From Dolomedes plantarius (taxonomy: Eukaryota > Arthropoda > Arachnida > Araneae > Dolomedidae): a stretch of DNA of 64,000 nt. Each line of letters starts with the position of its first letter. Within the stretch, counting starts at the first letter, position 1. The position numbers were made by a program, and so were the translations under genes. The DNA is taken from assembly GCA_907164885.2 (NCBI GenBank), contig OU015490.1, positions 17,578,994 through 17,642,993 on the forward strand, read 5' to 3'. Below the pieces are notes generated by a model. It was not told the origin of the DNA, searched no databases, and saw only the letters and a program-made list of their open reading frames with translations. Shown here in pieces: positions 43,386 to 53,123 of this stretch.

Positions 43386-44103
43386 GCGCCCGGGGCATGA
43401 TAGACCCCCTTCCCCCCCCCCCCCTCGCTACGCCACTGACTCTCTCTCTCTCTCTCTCCCTTTACCAGATCCTAATAACTTCTGTCTCACGCGAGAGTAA
43501 AAGATTCAATTAGCGGCGAAGGAATGAGGCAACCTCGTTTCTTCACCGCTCGGGAGACGTACCGTGTGTGTACTTGGACAAATAAGAATCGCAATTCCGG
43601 ATGTTTGCTTTCGATATCGAAACGATATTTCATTTCGGTCCAAATGCGTTGACAAATTAAACTTCGGAAAACAATTTTCTCCTCCCACTCGGCCTAGACG
43701 AAACCCCCCCCCCCTCCCCCACAAATAATACCTCGAGAGAGAGGGGGAGTGTATCTGACAGAAATTTCTTTAATTTCGGAGACAGACATTTATTTCCATT
43801 CTGCATGACAAACGCCCCCGGGGGGGAGGGGGGGGGGAGTTGTAGACAAAAATAGCTCTTTAAATTTCTTTTCTGAAGAATTGGTTTCTTCTTTCGTAAG
43901 GAAATCGAAACCGAAAGTTGGGCCGAACAGAGAGAATTGATTGTGTAAGGGTTTCAAAAAAAAAATGAAAGGAAGACCTTTTGATTGTTGTTCTGTATTG
44001 GTTTATGCGTTGGAATAGGGAAACATGCAGTGTTTCTCCGGCAATGCTTTTAAGGATGCGTTTATCGGTGGTCCTCTAGAGGTATCGTAAGAGGAATTTG
44101 TAC
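43386..44103. other. Homopolymer-rich region without a gene
   Basis: C-runs near 43412 and 43710, (CT)n at 43438-43458, GA-rich and G-runs at 43736-43750 and 43820-43838. No domain-bearing frame. Confidence 0.55.
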
Positions 44104-44112
44104 TGAATTTGG

Positions 44113-44144
<32 letters not shown>

Positions 44145-44170
44145 CATGTATATAATTATATACATACATA
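44104..44170. repeat. (TA)n microsatellite with GCATG interruptions
   Basis: TA tract leading into the Helitron start; TA continues inside the element end to about 44194. Confidence 0.88.
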
Positions 44171-44496
44171 TCTATATATATATATATATATATAACAGTT
44201 CTGTAATTGACTGACTAACTGACTGACAGATAACACACACATCAAACCGCTGGACCTAAAGGGCTGACATTTTGCATGGCGATTCTTCTTACAGTATAGG
44301 GGTGCACTAAGAAAGATTTTTGAAAAATTCTTCTTAGATTTTTGCAAATTAAATTTTTAAGCTGTTCATGTAACTTTTTATGTAAGTTTTTATTTAAAAT
44401 AATAATCCTAGGGTTATAAAATTTACATCACGAGAAAAATCATAAAAATTCCTTTCAAATGAAATCCTTTTTCAATATTTACCTTCATTTCCTGAA
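44171..44496 (+). mobile_element. Helitron 5' fragment (family of 13693-14485)
   Basis: Starts A|TCTATATATATATATATATA, then GACTGACTAACTGACTGAC, GGACCTAAAGGGCTGAC and TAGGGGTGCACTAAGAAAG, collinear with 13693-14020. Homology ends at about 44496 where the Tc1 sequence begins, so the 3' part is missing. Confidence 0.8.
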
Positions 44497-45797
44497 AAAG
44501 GACAATTTATTTCAGAGAAAAGGCAAAAGAACGGAGGAGTTAATACTCCGTTGGACCCCCTCTAGCGCGAATGCACGATGCGATACGATCGGGCATTGAG
44601 TCATACAAGTTCTGTATGATGTCTTGAGACATTTCGTTCCATATTTGCTGTAACCTTGCCTCTCGTTCGTTCAAACTCGTGGGATGCCCAACTCGTCGTC
44701 CCAAATGATCCCAGATATGCTCGATTGGAGACAAATCTGGGTATCGGGCAGGCCAAGGAAGGGTAGTAACAGTGCGTAGACAGTCTTGTGACACCCTTGC
44801 CCTATGAGGCCGAGCATTGTCTTGTTGAAAAATGGCTCCTGGGAGCCGTTGCATGAGTGGCAACACATGTGGTTGCAGGATTTCATGAACATACCGCTGG
44901 GCTGTCATGGTGCCACGGAACAATACTAGGGGTGACCGTGTATTGTAGGCAATGGCACCCCATACCATCACACCAGCTGTGGGAGCGATGTGTCGCTGTA
45001 CAGCAAAGGCAGGATTGAAGCGTTCACCACGGGCTCTCCACACACGAACACGATTGTCATCACTGCCGAGATTGAATCTGGATTCGTCGCTAAAGACGAC
45101 CTGGTTCCATTCTGCTGCAGTCCAGTTTCCTCGTGCGCGGCAAAACTCCAAACGGGGGAGTCGATGGGTGGGCGTCAAGGGCAGCACACGTAATGGGCGC
45201 CGCGATACCAACTGTCCTTCAGCCAGGCGCCTTCGTATGGTTCGAGAAGACACAGAGGCCCTTAGTGAAGGTGCTACCTGTGCCTGGATGGCGGCCGATG
45301 AAGCAGTTGGCTGTACGCGTGCATTTCTTACGATGTGGCGGTCTTCTCGACGACTGGTCTGTCGAGGGCATCCTGAGCCTGGTCTTCGTGTACATGACAT
45401 CTCTCGGGTCCACTGGTCCCAACACCTCCTCACAACACAATCAGAGCGGCCTAATTGACGAGCTACTCGCCTAGCTGACCATCCAGCTTCCATCGTCCCG
45501 ACGATTCTCCCCCTCTCAAACTGCGACAACTGCTTATATTGTCTCCGAACACGGCGTAATGGCATGTCTATCTCATCTCTTCCTTTGAAAATGATTCAGC
45601 ACACTCAAACAAGCTTTGGTTACCTGTTTTATACTCCACAGAGTACGATGTTCAACGCCCTCTACCGGATATACGTAATGCGCAATCACGCTACATTTCT
45701 AATCATTTGCATATCTCCCCGACATGTACCTTCATTGCAAGTTTCGTTACGATCCCGCAATTATTTCTTGGTACGCTAATTTTTTGGTCCATGAGTG
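44497..45797 (-). mobile_element. Tc1-like transposon with intact transposase, one TIR missing
   Basis: The right terminus (minus-strand 5' end) reads CACTCATGGACCAAAAAATT, followed by TA. The matching 3' terminus is absent: only about 43 bp separate the stop codon from the Helitron fragment. The element is therefore truncated at its 3' end and should be immobile, even though its gene could make a complete enzyme. Confidence 0.8.
44540..45565 (-). CDS. Tc1-like transposase, intact (341 aa)
   Basis: Full-length transposase; it would bind the element's terminal repeats and cut and paste at TA. It starts MPLRRVRRQYKQLSQFERGR with a helix-turn-helix at ~15-55 (IVGTMEAGWSARRVARQLG, WDQWT). An AT-hook-like GSGCPRQTSRRED lies at ~63-75, where the first Arg of GRPR is Cys. 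A second helix-turn-helix spans ~84-120. The catalytic core has FSDESRF (D160), VMVWGAIA, QQDNARPH (D249) and PDLSPIEHIWD (E282). I count 32 residues between D249 and E282, fewer than the textbook 34. It ends GGPTEY. No stop or frameshift. Length is normal for the family (~340). Very similar copies are known from web spiders, as I recall. Confidence 0.93.
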   Translation of the reverse strand: MPLRRVRRQYKQLSQFERGRIVGTMEAGWSARRVARQLGRSDCVVRRCWDQWTREMSCTRRPGSGCPRQTSRREDRHIVRNARVQPTASSAAIQAQVAPSLRASVSSRTIRRRLAEGQLVSRRPLRVLPLTPTHRLPRLEFCRARGNWTAAEWNQVVFSDESRFNLGSDDNRVRVWRARGERFNPAFAVQRHIAPTAGVMVWGAIAYNTRSPLVLFRGTMTAQRYVHEILQPHVLPLMQRLPGAIFQQDNARPHRARVSQDCLRTVTTLPWPARYPDLSPIEHIWDHLGRRVGHPTSLNEREARLQQIWNEMSQDIIQNLYDSMPDRIASCIRARGGPTEY

Positions 45798-45850
45798 TAT
45801 ATATGTATGCATATATGCATACATATATATACATAAAATAATACGTTACG

Positions 45851-45933
<83 letters not shown>
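45798..45933. repeat. (TA)n and related microsatellite
   Basis: TATGCATA repeats, then a long TA tract (45855-45933) and a short (AGAG) tail to about 45958. Confidence 0.88.
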
Positions 45934-45937
<4 letters not shown>

Positions 45938-46274
45938 CAGAGAGTGAAAGAGAGAGAGGTACCTCACGCGTGTCATCATATATTTCCCGTTTCATTTTTT
46001 ATTCCTCCCCCCCCCCCCCCCAACGTAAACATTATACAATAAAGAGTCAACAGCCACGACAGAAATCGTTTTCTCATATTAAGTATTATTTCACGAATAC
46101 ATAATGGGTTCCGAAAAGCGAAAATCATACAGATAAACAATACCGAAGGACGAGACTTGCAATATCGACTTGCTTTTGGGGCTCATTTGAATTTGAATGG
46201 ACACGAACCAAAGTCAATGTTGATCTGTGCATTTTCTTCAGAATTCTATGAATGATTGACGAACAACGTAATGA

Positions 46275-46308
<34 letters not shown>

Positions 46309-46728
46309 ATATTTAAAAGTATACCAAAATATAAACCGAAATCAGTTTAATAATTCATGCATTCATTGTCCGAATAGAAACAATAAAAGAGGTACACAAA
46401 ACTAGATTATGTTTTAAGAAAGACATTAAATGCCCGACAAACTATTATTGAAGATATTTCCATATTGCTGTTGGAATGGTGACCTCAATTGCAACTTTCT
46501 TTGCTTTTATCATAGGCTATGGGATTTATTATTAAGAATATTTGCACTGTAGGAGTGTCGGATTCCATTTCCTGTCCGATTATTGGACCGGCCGCCCGGT
46601 GTCGGGTAGGTTTATTTTTTTAAATATTTGTCCTGTGAACGATTCAGCTGGCGCTCATTAGCAAACGGTTCGCAAGACACATACCTACATTAGGTATCGG
46701 TTCTACTGAACCGGCTGAATCCCACCAC

Positions 46729-46780
<52 letters not shown>

Positions 46781-47317
46781 GTAAAATATGGCGGGGGGCT
46801 TTTGTGTAGAAAGAAAGAAGGAATTAACAATTTAAAACGGTGAAATTACGAGATATCGGTATAGGGGCATCGCAGAGAAAGTATTTTACGGGGTGGACTT
46901 GATTCACTTAAATTCAAGAACCAGGAAGGGAATCTATAAATAGTAAGAAAACTAGCACCGCCCCAGCCTCATCGACGGTGAGACGTCACGAAGCTCTTGT
47001 GGGCAAGCGCGATGGCTTTAGATGGTAAAAGACAATAGGATTTTGGTCAGACGGCGGGAAATTCTTGATCAGTGCGGTCACGCGTCGCAGAGGAACGTGA
47101 TGAATTCTGGATTAAATTATCAGATTGAATCAGGTAGGAAATTATTGGGGAAATAAACTATGTTAAATGTATTAATTGTATTTCTTTGCCACCGGCCTTT
47201 TAACTCATTGACTGCTATAACTTTAATAATTATGTAGAGATAGATTTAAGAAAGAGTAAGTTTGGATTTAAGACGACGTACTGGGAATGGGTGAGTAACA
47301 AGCGCGTCATATATATA
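45934..47317. other. No gene recognised
   Basis: Contains a C-run at 46007-46021 and TA tracts at 46277-46307 and 46731-46778. An AATCAGGTAGGAAAT at ~47128 looks like a splice donor but there is no convincing exon around it. Confidence 0.45.
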
Positions 47318-47490
47318 CAGTGGAATCTCGATCTATCGTTTTTCAAGGGACCGATTGAAATGAACGATAAATGCGGGAAAACGATAGATGCGGAAACATA
47401 ACAAAGCAATATGATCGTTGGGACTGGATAAAATGAACGACACATACGGAAAAACGATCGATCCGAAAACGATCAATCGAGATTCCACTG
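47318..47490. mobile_element. 173 bp MITE, copy 3
   Basis: Same length and terminal repeats as the copies at 12893 and 13314, in the opposite orientation, with TA at both outer edges (47316-47317, 47491-47492). Interior ACATACGGAAAAACGATCGA matches. Confidence 0.88.
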
Positions 47491-47506
47491 TATATATATA
47501 TATATA

Positions 47507-48723
47507 CACTCAAGAGCCAAATCATTATGACCACTCCTACATTTTGCAATGAATTCGCCTTGATGACGTGGAAGGCACGTCATCAGGTGGAAGTGGTATT
47601 TAACTGCTGCTGAAGAGTCTGAAGAATCATTCTTTCACTTACTTCTGTGTGTGATGGGAAAGGCTGCGGATCTAAGCGACTTTGATAGAGAGCAGATTGT
47701 AATGGCTCGAAGGCTCGGAACAAGTATTTCCGAAACTGCACGACTCGTGGGTTGTTCGCGACCTACAGTTGTTAGTACTTATGCAAAGTGGATGAATGAC
47801 GGTGAAACCAGCAGTAGACGACATGGAGTTGGACGTCCACACGCTATCAAAGAAAAAGGTCGTCGGAGACTGTCTCGCATGGTGAAGCGAAACCGGAGCC
47901 AGACAGTGGCTCAGCTGACAGACCAATACAATGCAGGGCCAAGTAGAATAATATCGCAGCACACTGTTCAGCGGACACTGTTGGATATGGGACTACGCAG
48001 CAAATGTCCCACTCGTGTGCCTTTGCTGACCAAGCGTCATCGCCAACTGCACCTGCGCTGGGCCCAGGAACATCGCGACTGGTCCATGGATCAGTGGGAG
48101 AGAGTTGCCTGGTCAGATGAATCACGGTTTGTCATTCATCACGCCGATGGCCGTGTCAGGATATGCCGTCTTCCAGGCGAACTGTTGCTCCCTCAATGTA
48201 CAGTAGGTCATACACAGGCCGGTGGTGTCGGTATTATGCTTTGGGGGACGTTCTCTTGGGCGTCTCTGAGACCCGTGGTTGTGGTAGAGCAGACCATGAA
48301 TGCTACAGGGTATCTGAACATAATTGCGGACCAGTTGCACCCTTACATGGCCTCTGTGTTTCCAGGGGGAAATGGAATGTTCCAACAGGACAACGCCCCG
48401 TGTCACAAGGCTAAAATTGTGTTGGATCGGTTCCAGGAACATGATGCTGAATTCCAGTTAATGTCCTGGCCGCCTAACTCACCGGATCTCAATCCGAAAG
48501 AACACATTTGGGATGTCATGGGACGGCAGCTCAGAGTTCAAAGACCACCAATTCGCAATATCTCAGATTTGTGTGACCGTTGCTTAAACATCTGGAAACA
48601 ATCTGTCTCCGGCCATCTACCAAGGACTTGTGGCATCCATGTCAAAGCGGGTTGAAGCTGTGTTGTGAGCCAAAGGTGGGCCAACTCGTTATTGACAGGT
48701 GGTCATAATGTTTTGGCTGTTGA

Positions 48724-48726
<3 letters not shown>
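47507..48726 (+). mobile_element. Tc1-like transposon with both TIRs (1220 bp)
   Basis: The termini CACTCAAGAGCCAAATCATT and (reverse) CACTCAACAGCCAAAACATT are inverted repeats continuing through ATGACCAC, with TA at 47505-47506 and 48727-48728. It contains one transposase gene that is nearly intact. The element's ends are in good condition, so it could be mobilised in trans. Confidence 0.92.
47651..48655 (+). pseudogene. Tc1-like transposase, nearly intact (334 codons), C-terminus frameshifted
   Basis: Starts MMGKAADLSDFDREQIVMAR; helix-turn-helix at ~10-50 (ISETARLVGCSRPTVVSTY), GVGRPHAI linker with GRPH at ~61, second helix-turn-helix ~83-115. Catalytic core: AWSDESRF (D156), GIMLWGTF, QQDNAPCHKA (D247), SPDLNPKEHIWD (E284), a 36-residue gap by my count, resembling the DD36E (Incomer-like) group; Lys replaces the usual Ile before E284. 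Near residue 313 the frame shifts to GHLPRTCGIHVKAG. In the other frame the expected LSPAIYQGLVASMSKRVEAV follows, then a TGA and AKGGPTRY, so both a frameshift and a stop have hit the tail. Whether the shortened enzyme works is unknown. Confidence 0.9.

Positions 48727-48779
<53 letters not shown>
48727..48779. repeat. (TA)n-(TG)n microsatellite
   Basis: Dinucleotide tract between the Tc1 element and the LTR of the next element. Confidence 0.88.
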
Positions 48780-48780
<1 letters not shown>

Positions 48781-49130
48781 GGAAGCGAATTCTTAAGTAA
48801 TCAATAAATTCACGATGATGCATGAAATTTTAACTATTCTATATTTAAACTAGATTAATATAAAAAGGAAAAATTAATATGTACATAGAGTTGAGTTGGT
48901 TAATAAGGTAGCGACTTTACAACAGTCTCTGAAAACTACAAAGATACTTCTAGGGGCCGTCTTGCCCAAAGTTCAGTTACATTCACAGTACAGTACAGGG
49001 CCGTCTGACCTTCTCTCGCACGACCGTCAGCGTCGGCATCCAGGGGTGAACTGGCGAATAACACCTTTCTCCGCGGGATGGCACTGTCGTCTCCTCGTTT
49101 ACTCAGCGCTGCGTTGTAATACTTCCTTCA
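48780..49130 (-). repeat. 3' LTR
   Basis: The right edge is fixed by the repeat at 52979 (both end CTTCCTTCA). The left edge is inferred from TGGGAAGCG beside the (TG)n tract and is uncertain by tens of bases. 134 bp of it is duplicated at 52846-52979. Confidence 0.65.
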
Positions 49131-49246
49131 TCGCTCGGGCATCTTGATGTTTTGGTCCTCCCAAAACTGCTCGCTCTGCACAGAAATCTTAAAAAAAAGG
49201 AGAAAAGAAAAAAAACAGTATCTAGGACTTAAAGTTATTATGACAT

Positions 49247-50410
49247 TTAATTTTGCTCAGATGCCCATGGTTTCATGTGATCTGCGGCAGTCGTTGTTAC
49301 ATTCGGTCCATCGTGGTTGCCTAACTTCTGGACATCAAATCTGTCGTTGGACTTTATTTTCGTAATCTTGTAGGGTCCGAAAAATTTAGGTTTCAGTTTA
49401 GTTCCAGTTCCAAATTGAGTTTTTTCAATTGCAACAAGTTCTCCAATTTTGTATTGTCTTGCGTTCTTCCTTTTCCGATTAAAATTTGTCTTATTTTCTT
49501 CTTGTATCTTCAATATATTCTGTTTTGCTATTCCTCTCATGTTTTCTCGGTCTTCCATACTTGCTTTGATATATTCTTCTTCTAGGATTTCCTTTATCTT
49601 TAAATCTTCTTTACTTTTTAATTTAACTCCAGTAAGAAGCTCAAACGGTGTAAATTTTGTTGATCTTGAAATGGTACTGTTAATAATTTTTTGAACGGCA
49701 GGTACATGCTTATACCACTTGGTTGCATCATCGATGGTTAGTTTCGACAAAATCGGGATGAGGGTTCTGTGCATCCTCTCCACCTGTCCGTTTCCTCTTA
49801 GAATTCCGGCTGTTATTTTAACGTGGTCTATATCTTCTTCTTTACAAAATTCCTGAAATTCGTTGGATAAAAATGCACCACCTTTATCTGAAATAATCCT
49901 TGACGGGTTTCCAAATGTTGTTTGTTGTAACCTCAGTTTGTCGATGGCGTCTTTAGCTGACGTTGATTTTGTGGGGTAGAGCCAAACATACTTCGTAAAT
50001 GCATCTACCACAGTAAAAATGTGCTGGTACTTTTTATTCGATGAGGGCATTGGTCCAATAAAATCTATGTGGTACGTGCTTAATGGTAAGTTCTCTTTGG
50101 GAATCGGATTCAAAAATCCTTCACTTTTCCCGCTTTTTCTATTGCACAGTATACACTCAATACAATTCGCAATGACACTTTCGATTTTCGTTTTCACTTT
50201 TGGCATGTAGAAGTCTTGTCTTAAAATTTCTTCTATCTTTGCTACTCCAAAGTGGCTTTTGTTATGAATTTCACGTATGATTTCTTTTTGCAAGTCTTCC
50301 GGAACAACTAAAAGATCTTTTCCATCTTCGTACTTATATAGAACGTCTTTTTCAATTGAATAATCATTGTTTTTACCCAATTTCACTAATTCTTTGATAG
50401 TCTTACCCAC
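49247..50410 (-). CDS. Integrase (387 codons), intact
   Basis: Complete Gypsy integrase in one frame, which in an active element inserts the cDNA into the host genome. An N-terminal HHCC finger is present (IHNKSHFGVA and CIECILC). The catalytic residues are in HIDFIGP, IISDKGGAF and NGQVERMHR. The C-terminal domain reads RQYKIGELVAIEKTQFGTG, LKPKFFGPYKITKI and ends MKPWASEQN. Its ATG is not a natural start: the real gene is continuous with RT upstream and a one-base shift near 50405 separates them. It resembles the integrases at 34438-35507 and, in its tail, 53549. Confidence 0.9.
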   Translation of the reverse strand: MGKTIKELVKLGKNNDYSIEKDVLYKYEDGKDLLVVPEDLQKEIIREIHNKSHFGVAKIEEILRQDFYMPKVKTKIESVIANCIECILCNRKSGKSEGFLNPIPKENLPLSTYHIDFIGPMPSSNKKYQHIFTVVDAFTKYVWLYPTKSTSAKDAIDKLRLQQTTFGNPSRIISDKGGAFLSNEFQEFCKEEDIDHVKITAGILRGNGQVERMHRTLIPILSKLTIDDATKWYKHVPAVQKIINSTISRSTKFTPFELLTGVKLKSKEDLKIKEILEEEYIKASMEDRENMRGIAKQNILKIQEENKTNFNRKRKNARQYKIGELVAIEKTQFGTGTKLKPKFFGPYKITKIKSNDRFDVQKLGNHDGPNVTTTAADHMKPWASEQN

Positions 50411-51567
50411 TCGTCGTCATCTTGTGTTCTTGCAATTTTAGTAGTTAACTCTGCGTGCGAACGTGTTGTCACTAGGACGGTGTTTCGGCTCAAAGCATCT
50501 ATGTGTTTCATCGTTTTAGGTACTGGGAATTTCTTAACTGCTAATGTTTTGCATGGGGAAGGCTGAATTGTTCCGTTCTCTATTTCATAACCTAAAAATT
50601 CAATGTTTTGCTTCAAGAATTGGCACTTTTTAAAATTTATCTCTAATCCATATTCGGATGCTCTTTCCATCACCCGTTTTAATTTAAGTAAACCTTCTTT
50701 CTCATTATTCGATGGAATTATCAAATCATCCATATAAATAATAATGGTGTTGTCTTTTAACATATCTCTAAATATTGTATAAATGTATCGTTGAAACACA
50801 CTGGGACTAGTTGACAGTCCGAACGGAACTTTTAAAAACTCATATTGTCCTTCGTGAGTGACAAATGCTGTATATTTGCGGCTCTTCTCTGCAACATCAA
50901 CATGGAAAAATCCGTTCTTTAGATCAAGCGTCGTAAAAATCTTTGATTGTTCCAATCTATCTAACGCGTCTTCTATAAGGGGTAAAGGGAAATTGTCTTT
51001 AACGATCTTTTTACTTAACTGTCTGTAGTCAATACGTAAACGGTACTCGCCTGATTTTTTCTTACACAATACTACGGGTGCAGCGTAGTCTGAACACGAT
51101 TCTGTTATTATATTATCACGCAACCAAATTTTTATTTGCTCCTCGATTATTTTTTGCTCTGCAAAGGGAAATCTCCGACAACGTTGTTTCACAGGCAATT
51201 CGTCTTTCAAAACAATGTTCATTTTTAACCCCGTGTTTTTAGTTTTGTTTGGTTTGTAATTCGCGATGAGGTCCGCAACTTCTGTTTTCAATCTCGAGTC
51301 TAAATTATGGCAGATGTCGATTTCGCTCTCGCTTATGGCGTCTCGTATTGTAAACAGTCTTTCGAATTCGCTCGATGTTTTGTCTATATTATGGAGTGGC
51401 GAATCTTCTGCCTCTGTGTCCTTGACACGTTTTCGGCATATTCGAATGATTCCTACATGATAATTTTTTCGCTCCCCGGTAACTCTCATTCCGTTTTCAT
51501 CTAATATGATATTTAACTGTTTCATGACATTCATACCGATAATAACGTCTTCGCACAATTCTTTCAA
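50386..51567 (-). pseudogene. Protease end-RT with RNase H deleted (393 codons)
   Basis: Begins in the end of the protease (VIIGMNVMKQLNIIL), then the RT: PVKQRCRRFPFAEQKIIEEQI, SDYAAPVVLCKKKSGEYRLR, IDYRQLSKKIVKDNFPLPL, FTTLDLKNGFFHV, KVPFGLSTSPSVFQRYI and the catalytic IIYMDDLIIPSNN (~residue 280). After CKTLAVKKFPVPKT the sequence jumps to MKHIDALSRN, which is the very end of RNase H. The RT thumb/connection and all RNase H catalytic residues are thereby removed in frame. The polymerase core itself looks intact. Confidence 0.9.
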
Positions 51568-51577
51568 AACGTATATA

Positions 51578-52174
51578 TCACGTTATAACACAGTTGTCTA
51601 TTTTTATTTCCGCATTAAAGTAGCCTAAAGGAGTCACTTCACCGTTACCGATACCGTTTAAAATATTATGATCATTCTTTAGTTCTGGTTTACTAAGCTT
51701 TTCATAAATAGATTCTTTGATCATTGTAATTTCACTACCGCTGTCAAACAATGCATTAGTTTCATAACCCATAATAGTAATTTTCTTTTTAATTTTATCA
51801 TCATTAGCATAAGATTTAATTTTAAACACATCTTTAGTACAATCAACAGCTTTATGATTAAAATTCGAACATTTAAAGCAACGCAATCCTCGAGCTTTGT
51901 TTTGACATTCATTAGATTTGTGCCCAATTTCATTACAAGAATAACAGACTATGTTAGAGTGTTTGTTCCGATACTGGTCCCTGTAATTAAATTTTGGTTT
52001 TATTTCTTTACTTCTGTTTTCATTCCATCTGTACGAATCTTTAGTCTGTTTCTCAAAATTGTGTCGTTTCATACTTATGTTTTTAAAATGATTCTGATTC
52101 TCATTATCCGGCGTTTGTGTTAAAATTAATGTCCGTTCTCGTGACTCTACTTCTTTTTTCAAAAATTGTAGCAA
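51578..52174 (-). pseudogene. Gag C-terminus, two zinc knuckles and protease (198 codons)
   Basis: Starts inside gag (LLQFLKKEVESRERTLIL). Two complete CCHC zinc knuckles, CYSCNEIGHKSNEC and CFKCSNFNHKAVDC, are followed by the aspartic protease motif ALFDSGSEITMI. It stops after IKIDNCVIT, where one extra base shifts the frame (about 51590); protease continues in the 50386-51567 frame. It is also separated from the gag core by an indel in an A-run near 52185. Confidence 0.88.
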
Positions 52175-52845
52175 ATCCGTAATTTTATTTTTTTTTCTGA
52201 TTCGGTGGATCTATTAAATTCTAGAGCTATATCGTGCGGAATGGTTTTGATCAAAATAGGGAATAGTAACGTTCCGTAGGTGTTCGGTTCAATACCAAGA
52301 CTTTGTAGCGCATTCACTTCAACGGAAACTGTATCATAAACTTTGCGTAATGTTGCTACATCTCTTGAATTTCTACACTGCGTCAGGTTTAATAATTTTG
52401 ACATATGAAAGTCCACGATTAACTCTACTTTTCCAAATCTAGAATCTAAAATTGAGATAGCTTTTTTATAATTTTCAGCTACGAGTGACAAACCAGAAAT
52501 AGCTGTTTTCGCGTCACCTGATAAATATGTGATCAGATAGTTAAATTTTTCCACTTCTGTTAATGCTTCGCTATCGTGAATTGCATTTTTGAATTGGGCC
52601 CAAAAATTTGGCCATTTACATATTTCGCCATTAAATGCTTCAATAACTAAACGCGGAAGTTTCACTGGTGTGGCGATTCTAGAAAACGAATCTTCTGAAC
52701 TTAACTCAGTCGATTTATTTAGATTCTTACTTTCCGTTTCTAATTTCTTAATAATTTTTTGAGCACGGACTTTGGCTATTATTACGTCTTCGTGATAATT
52801 CTCTGCTGAAATTGTTTCTTTTTCAAGCTGTTTTTCTGCGAGAGA
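52159..52845 (-). pseudogene. Gag core (DUF1759-like), 5' end missing
   Basis: From the ATG at 52665 the frame reads MKLPRLVIEAFNGEICKWPN, FWAQFKNAIHDSEALTEVEK, FNYLITYLSGDAKTAISGL and ILDSRFGKVELIVDF, the DUF1759-type gag typical of BEL/Pao and some Gypsy elements. The same frame extends upstream without an ATG to 52845 ([19 protein letters not shown], an Glu/Lys-rich helix) and then meets the LTR piece, so the real N-terminus is deleted. It ends early at RICYNF because of a one-base indel in the AAAAAAAAT run near 52185. Confidence 0.85.
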
Positions 52846-52864
52846 AGGGCCGTCTGCCCTTCTC
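52833..52864. repeat. Palindrome at the gag/LTR junction
   Basis: GCGAGAGAAGGGC and GCCCTTCTCTCGC form perfect 13 bp inverted arms around CGTCT, exactly where LTR and gag are abnormally joined. Confidence 0.85.
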
Positions 52865-52975
52865 TCGCACGACCGTCAGCGTCGGCATCCAGGGGTGAAC
52901 TGGCGAATAACACCTTTCTCCGCGGGATGGCACTGTCGTCTCCTCGTTTACTCAGCGCTGCGTTGTAATACTTCC

Positions 52976-52979
<4 letters not shown>
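52846..52979 (-). repeat. 5' LTR remnant (134 bp)
   Basis: Near-identical to 48997-49130 (one visible difference, CTGCCC versus CTGACC). Its outer edge abuts a (TA)n tract. Confidence 0.85.
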
Positions 52980-53037
<58 letters not shown>

Positions 53038-53056
53038 CATACACACATATATATAT

Positions 53057-53119
<63 letters not shown>
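52980..53119. repeat. Long (TA)n microsatellite
   Basis: About 140 bp of TA with CATACACACATA and CATACATACATA interruptions, lying between two Gypsy elements. Confidence 0.92.

Positions 53120-53123
<4 letters not shown>

Larger units (their letters stand above)
48780..52979 (-). mobile_element. 5'-truncated Gypsy-type LTR retrotransposon lacking RNase H
   Basis: Minus-strand element. A 134 bp direct repeat (48997-49130 and 52846-52979) is the shared part of the LTRs. The 3' LTR probably spans about 48780-49130 (minus strand TGAAGGAAG ... TTCCCACA). The 5' LTR keeps only 134 bp and then joins gag coding directly, so its downstream part, PBS and gag start are deleted. Order: gag, zinc knuckles, protease, RT, integrase. 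RNase H is cut out. Three single-base frameshifts break the reading frame. Confidence 0.82.

Noticed and set aside
43024..43398. Repeat protein with YYITIxFSGGGANIRS units
   Set aside because: It is just the tandem poly-C array read on the minus strand; C-run length varies and the frame is accidental.
44952..45458. 168-codon frame on the plus strand
   Set aside because: Antisense shadow of the intact Tc1 transposase on the minus strand.
47120..47160. Host exon with splice donor CAGGTAGG
   Set aside because: A single consensus match without an open exon, acceptor or conserved protein is not enough.
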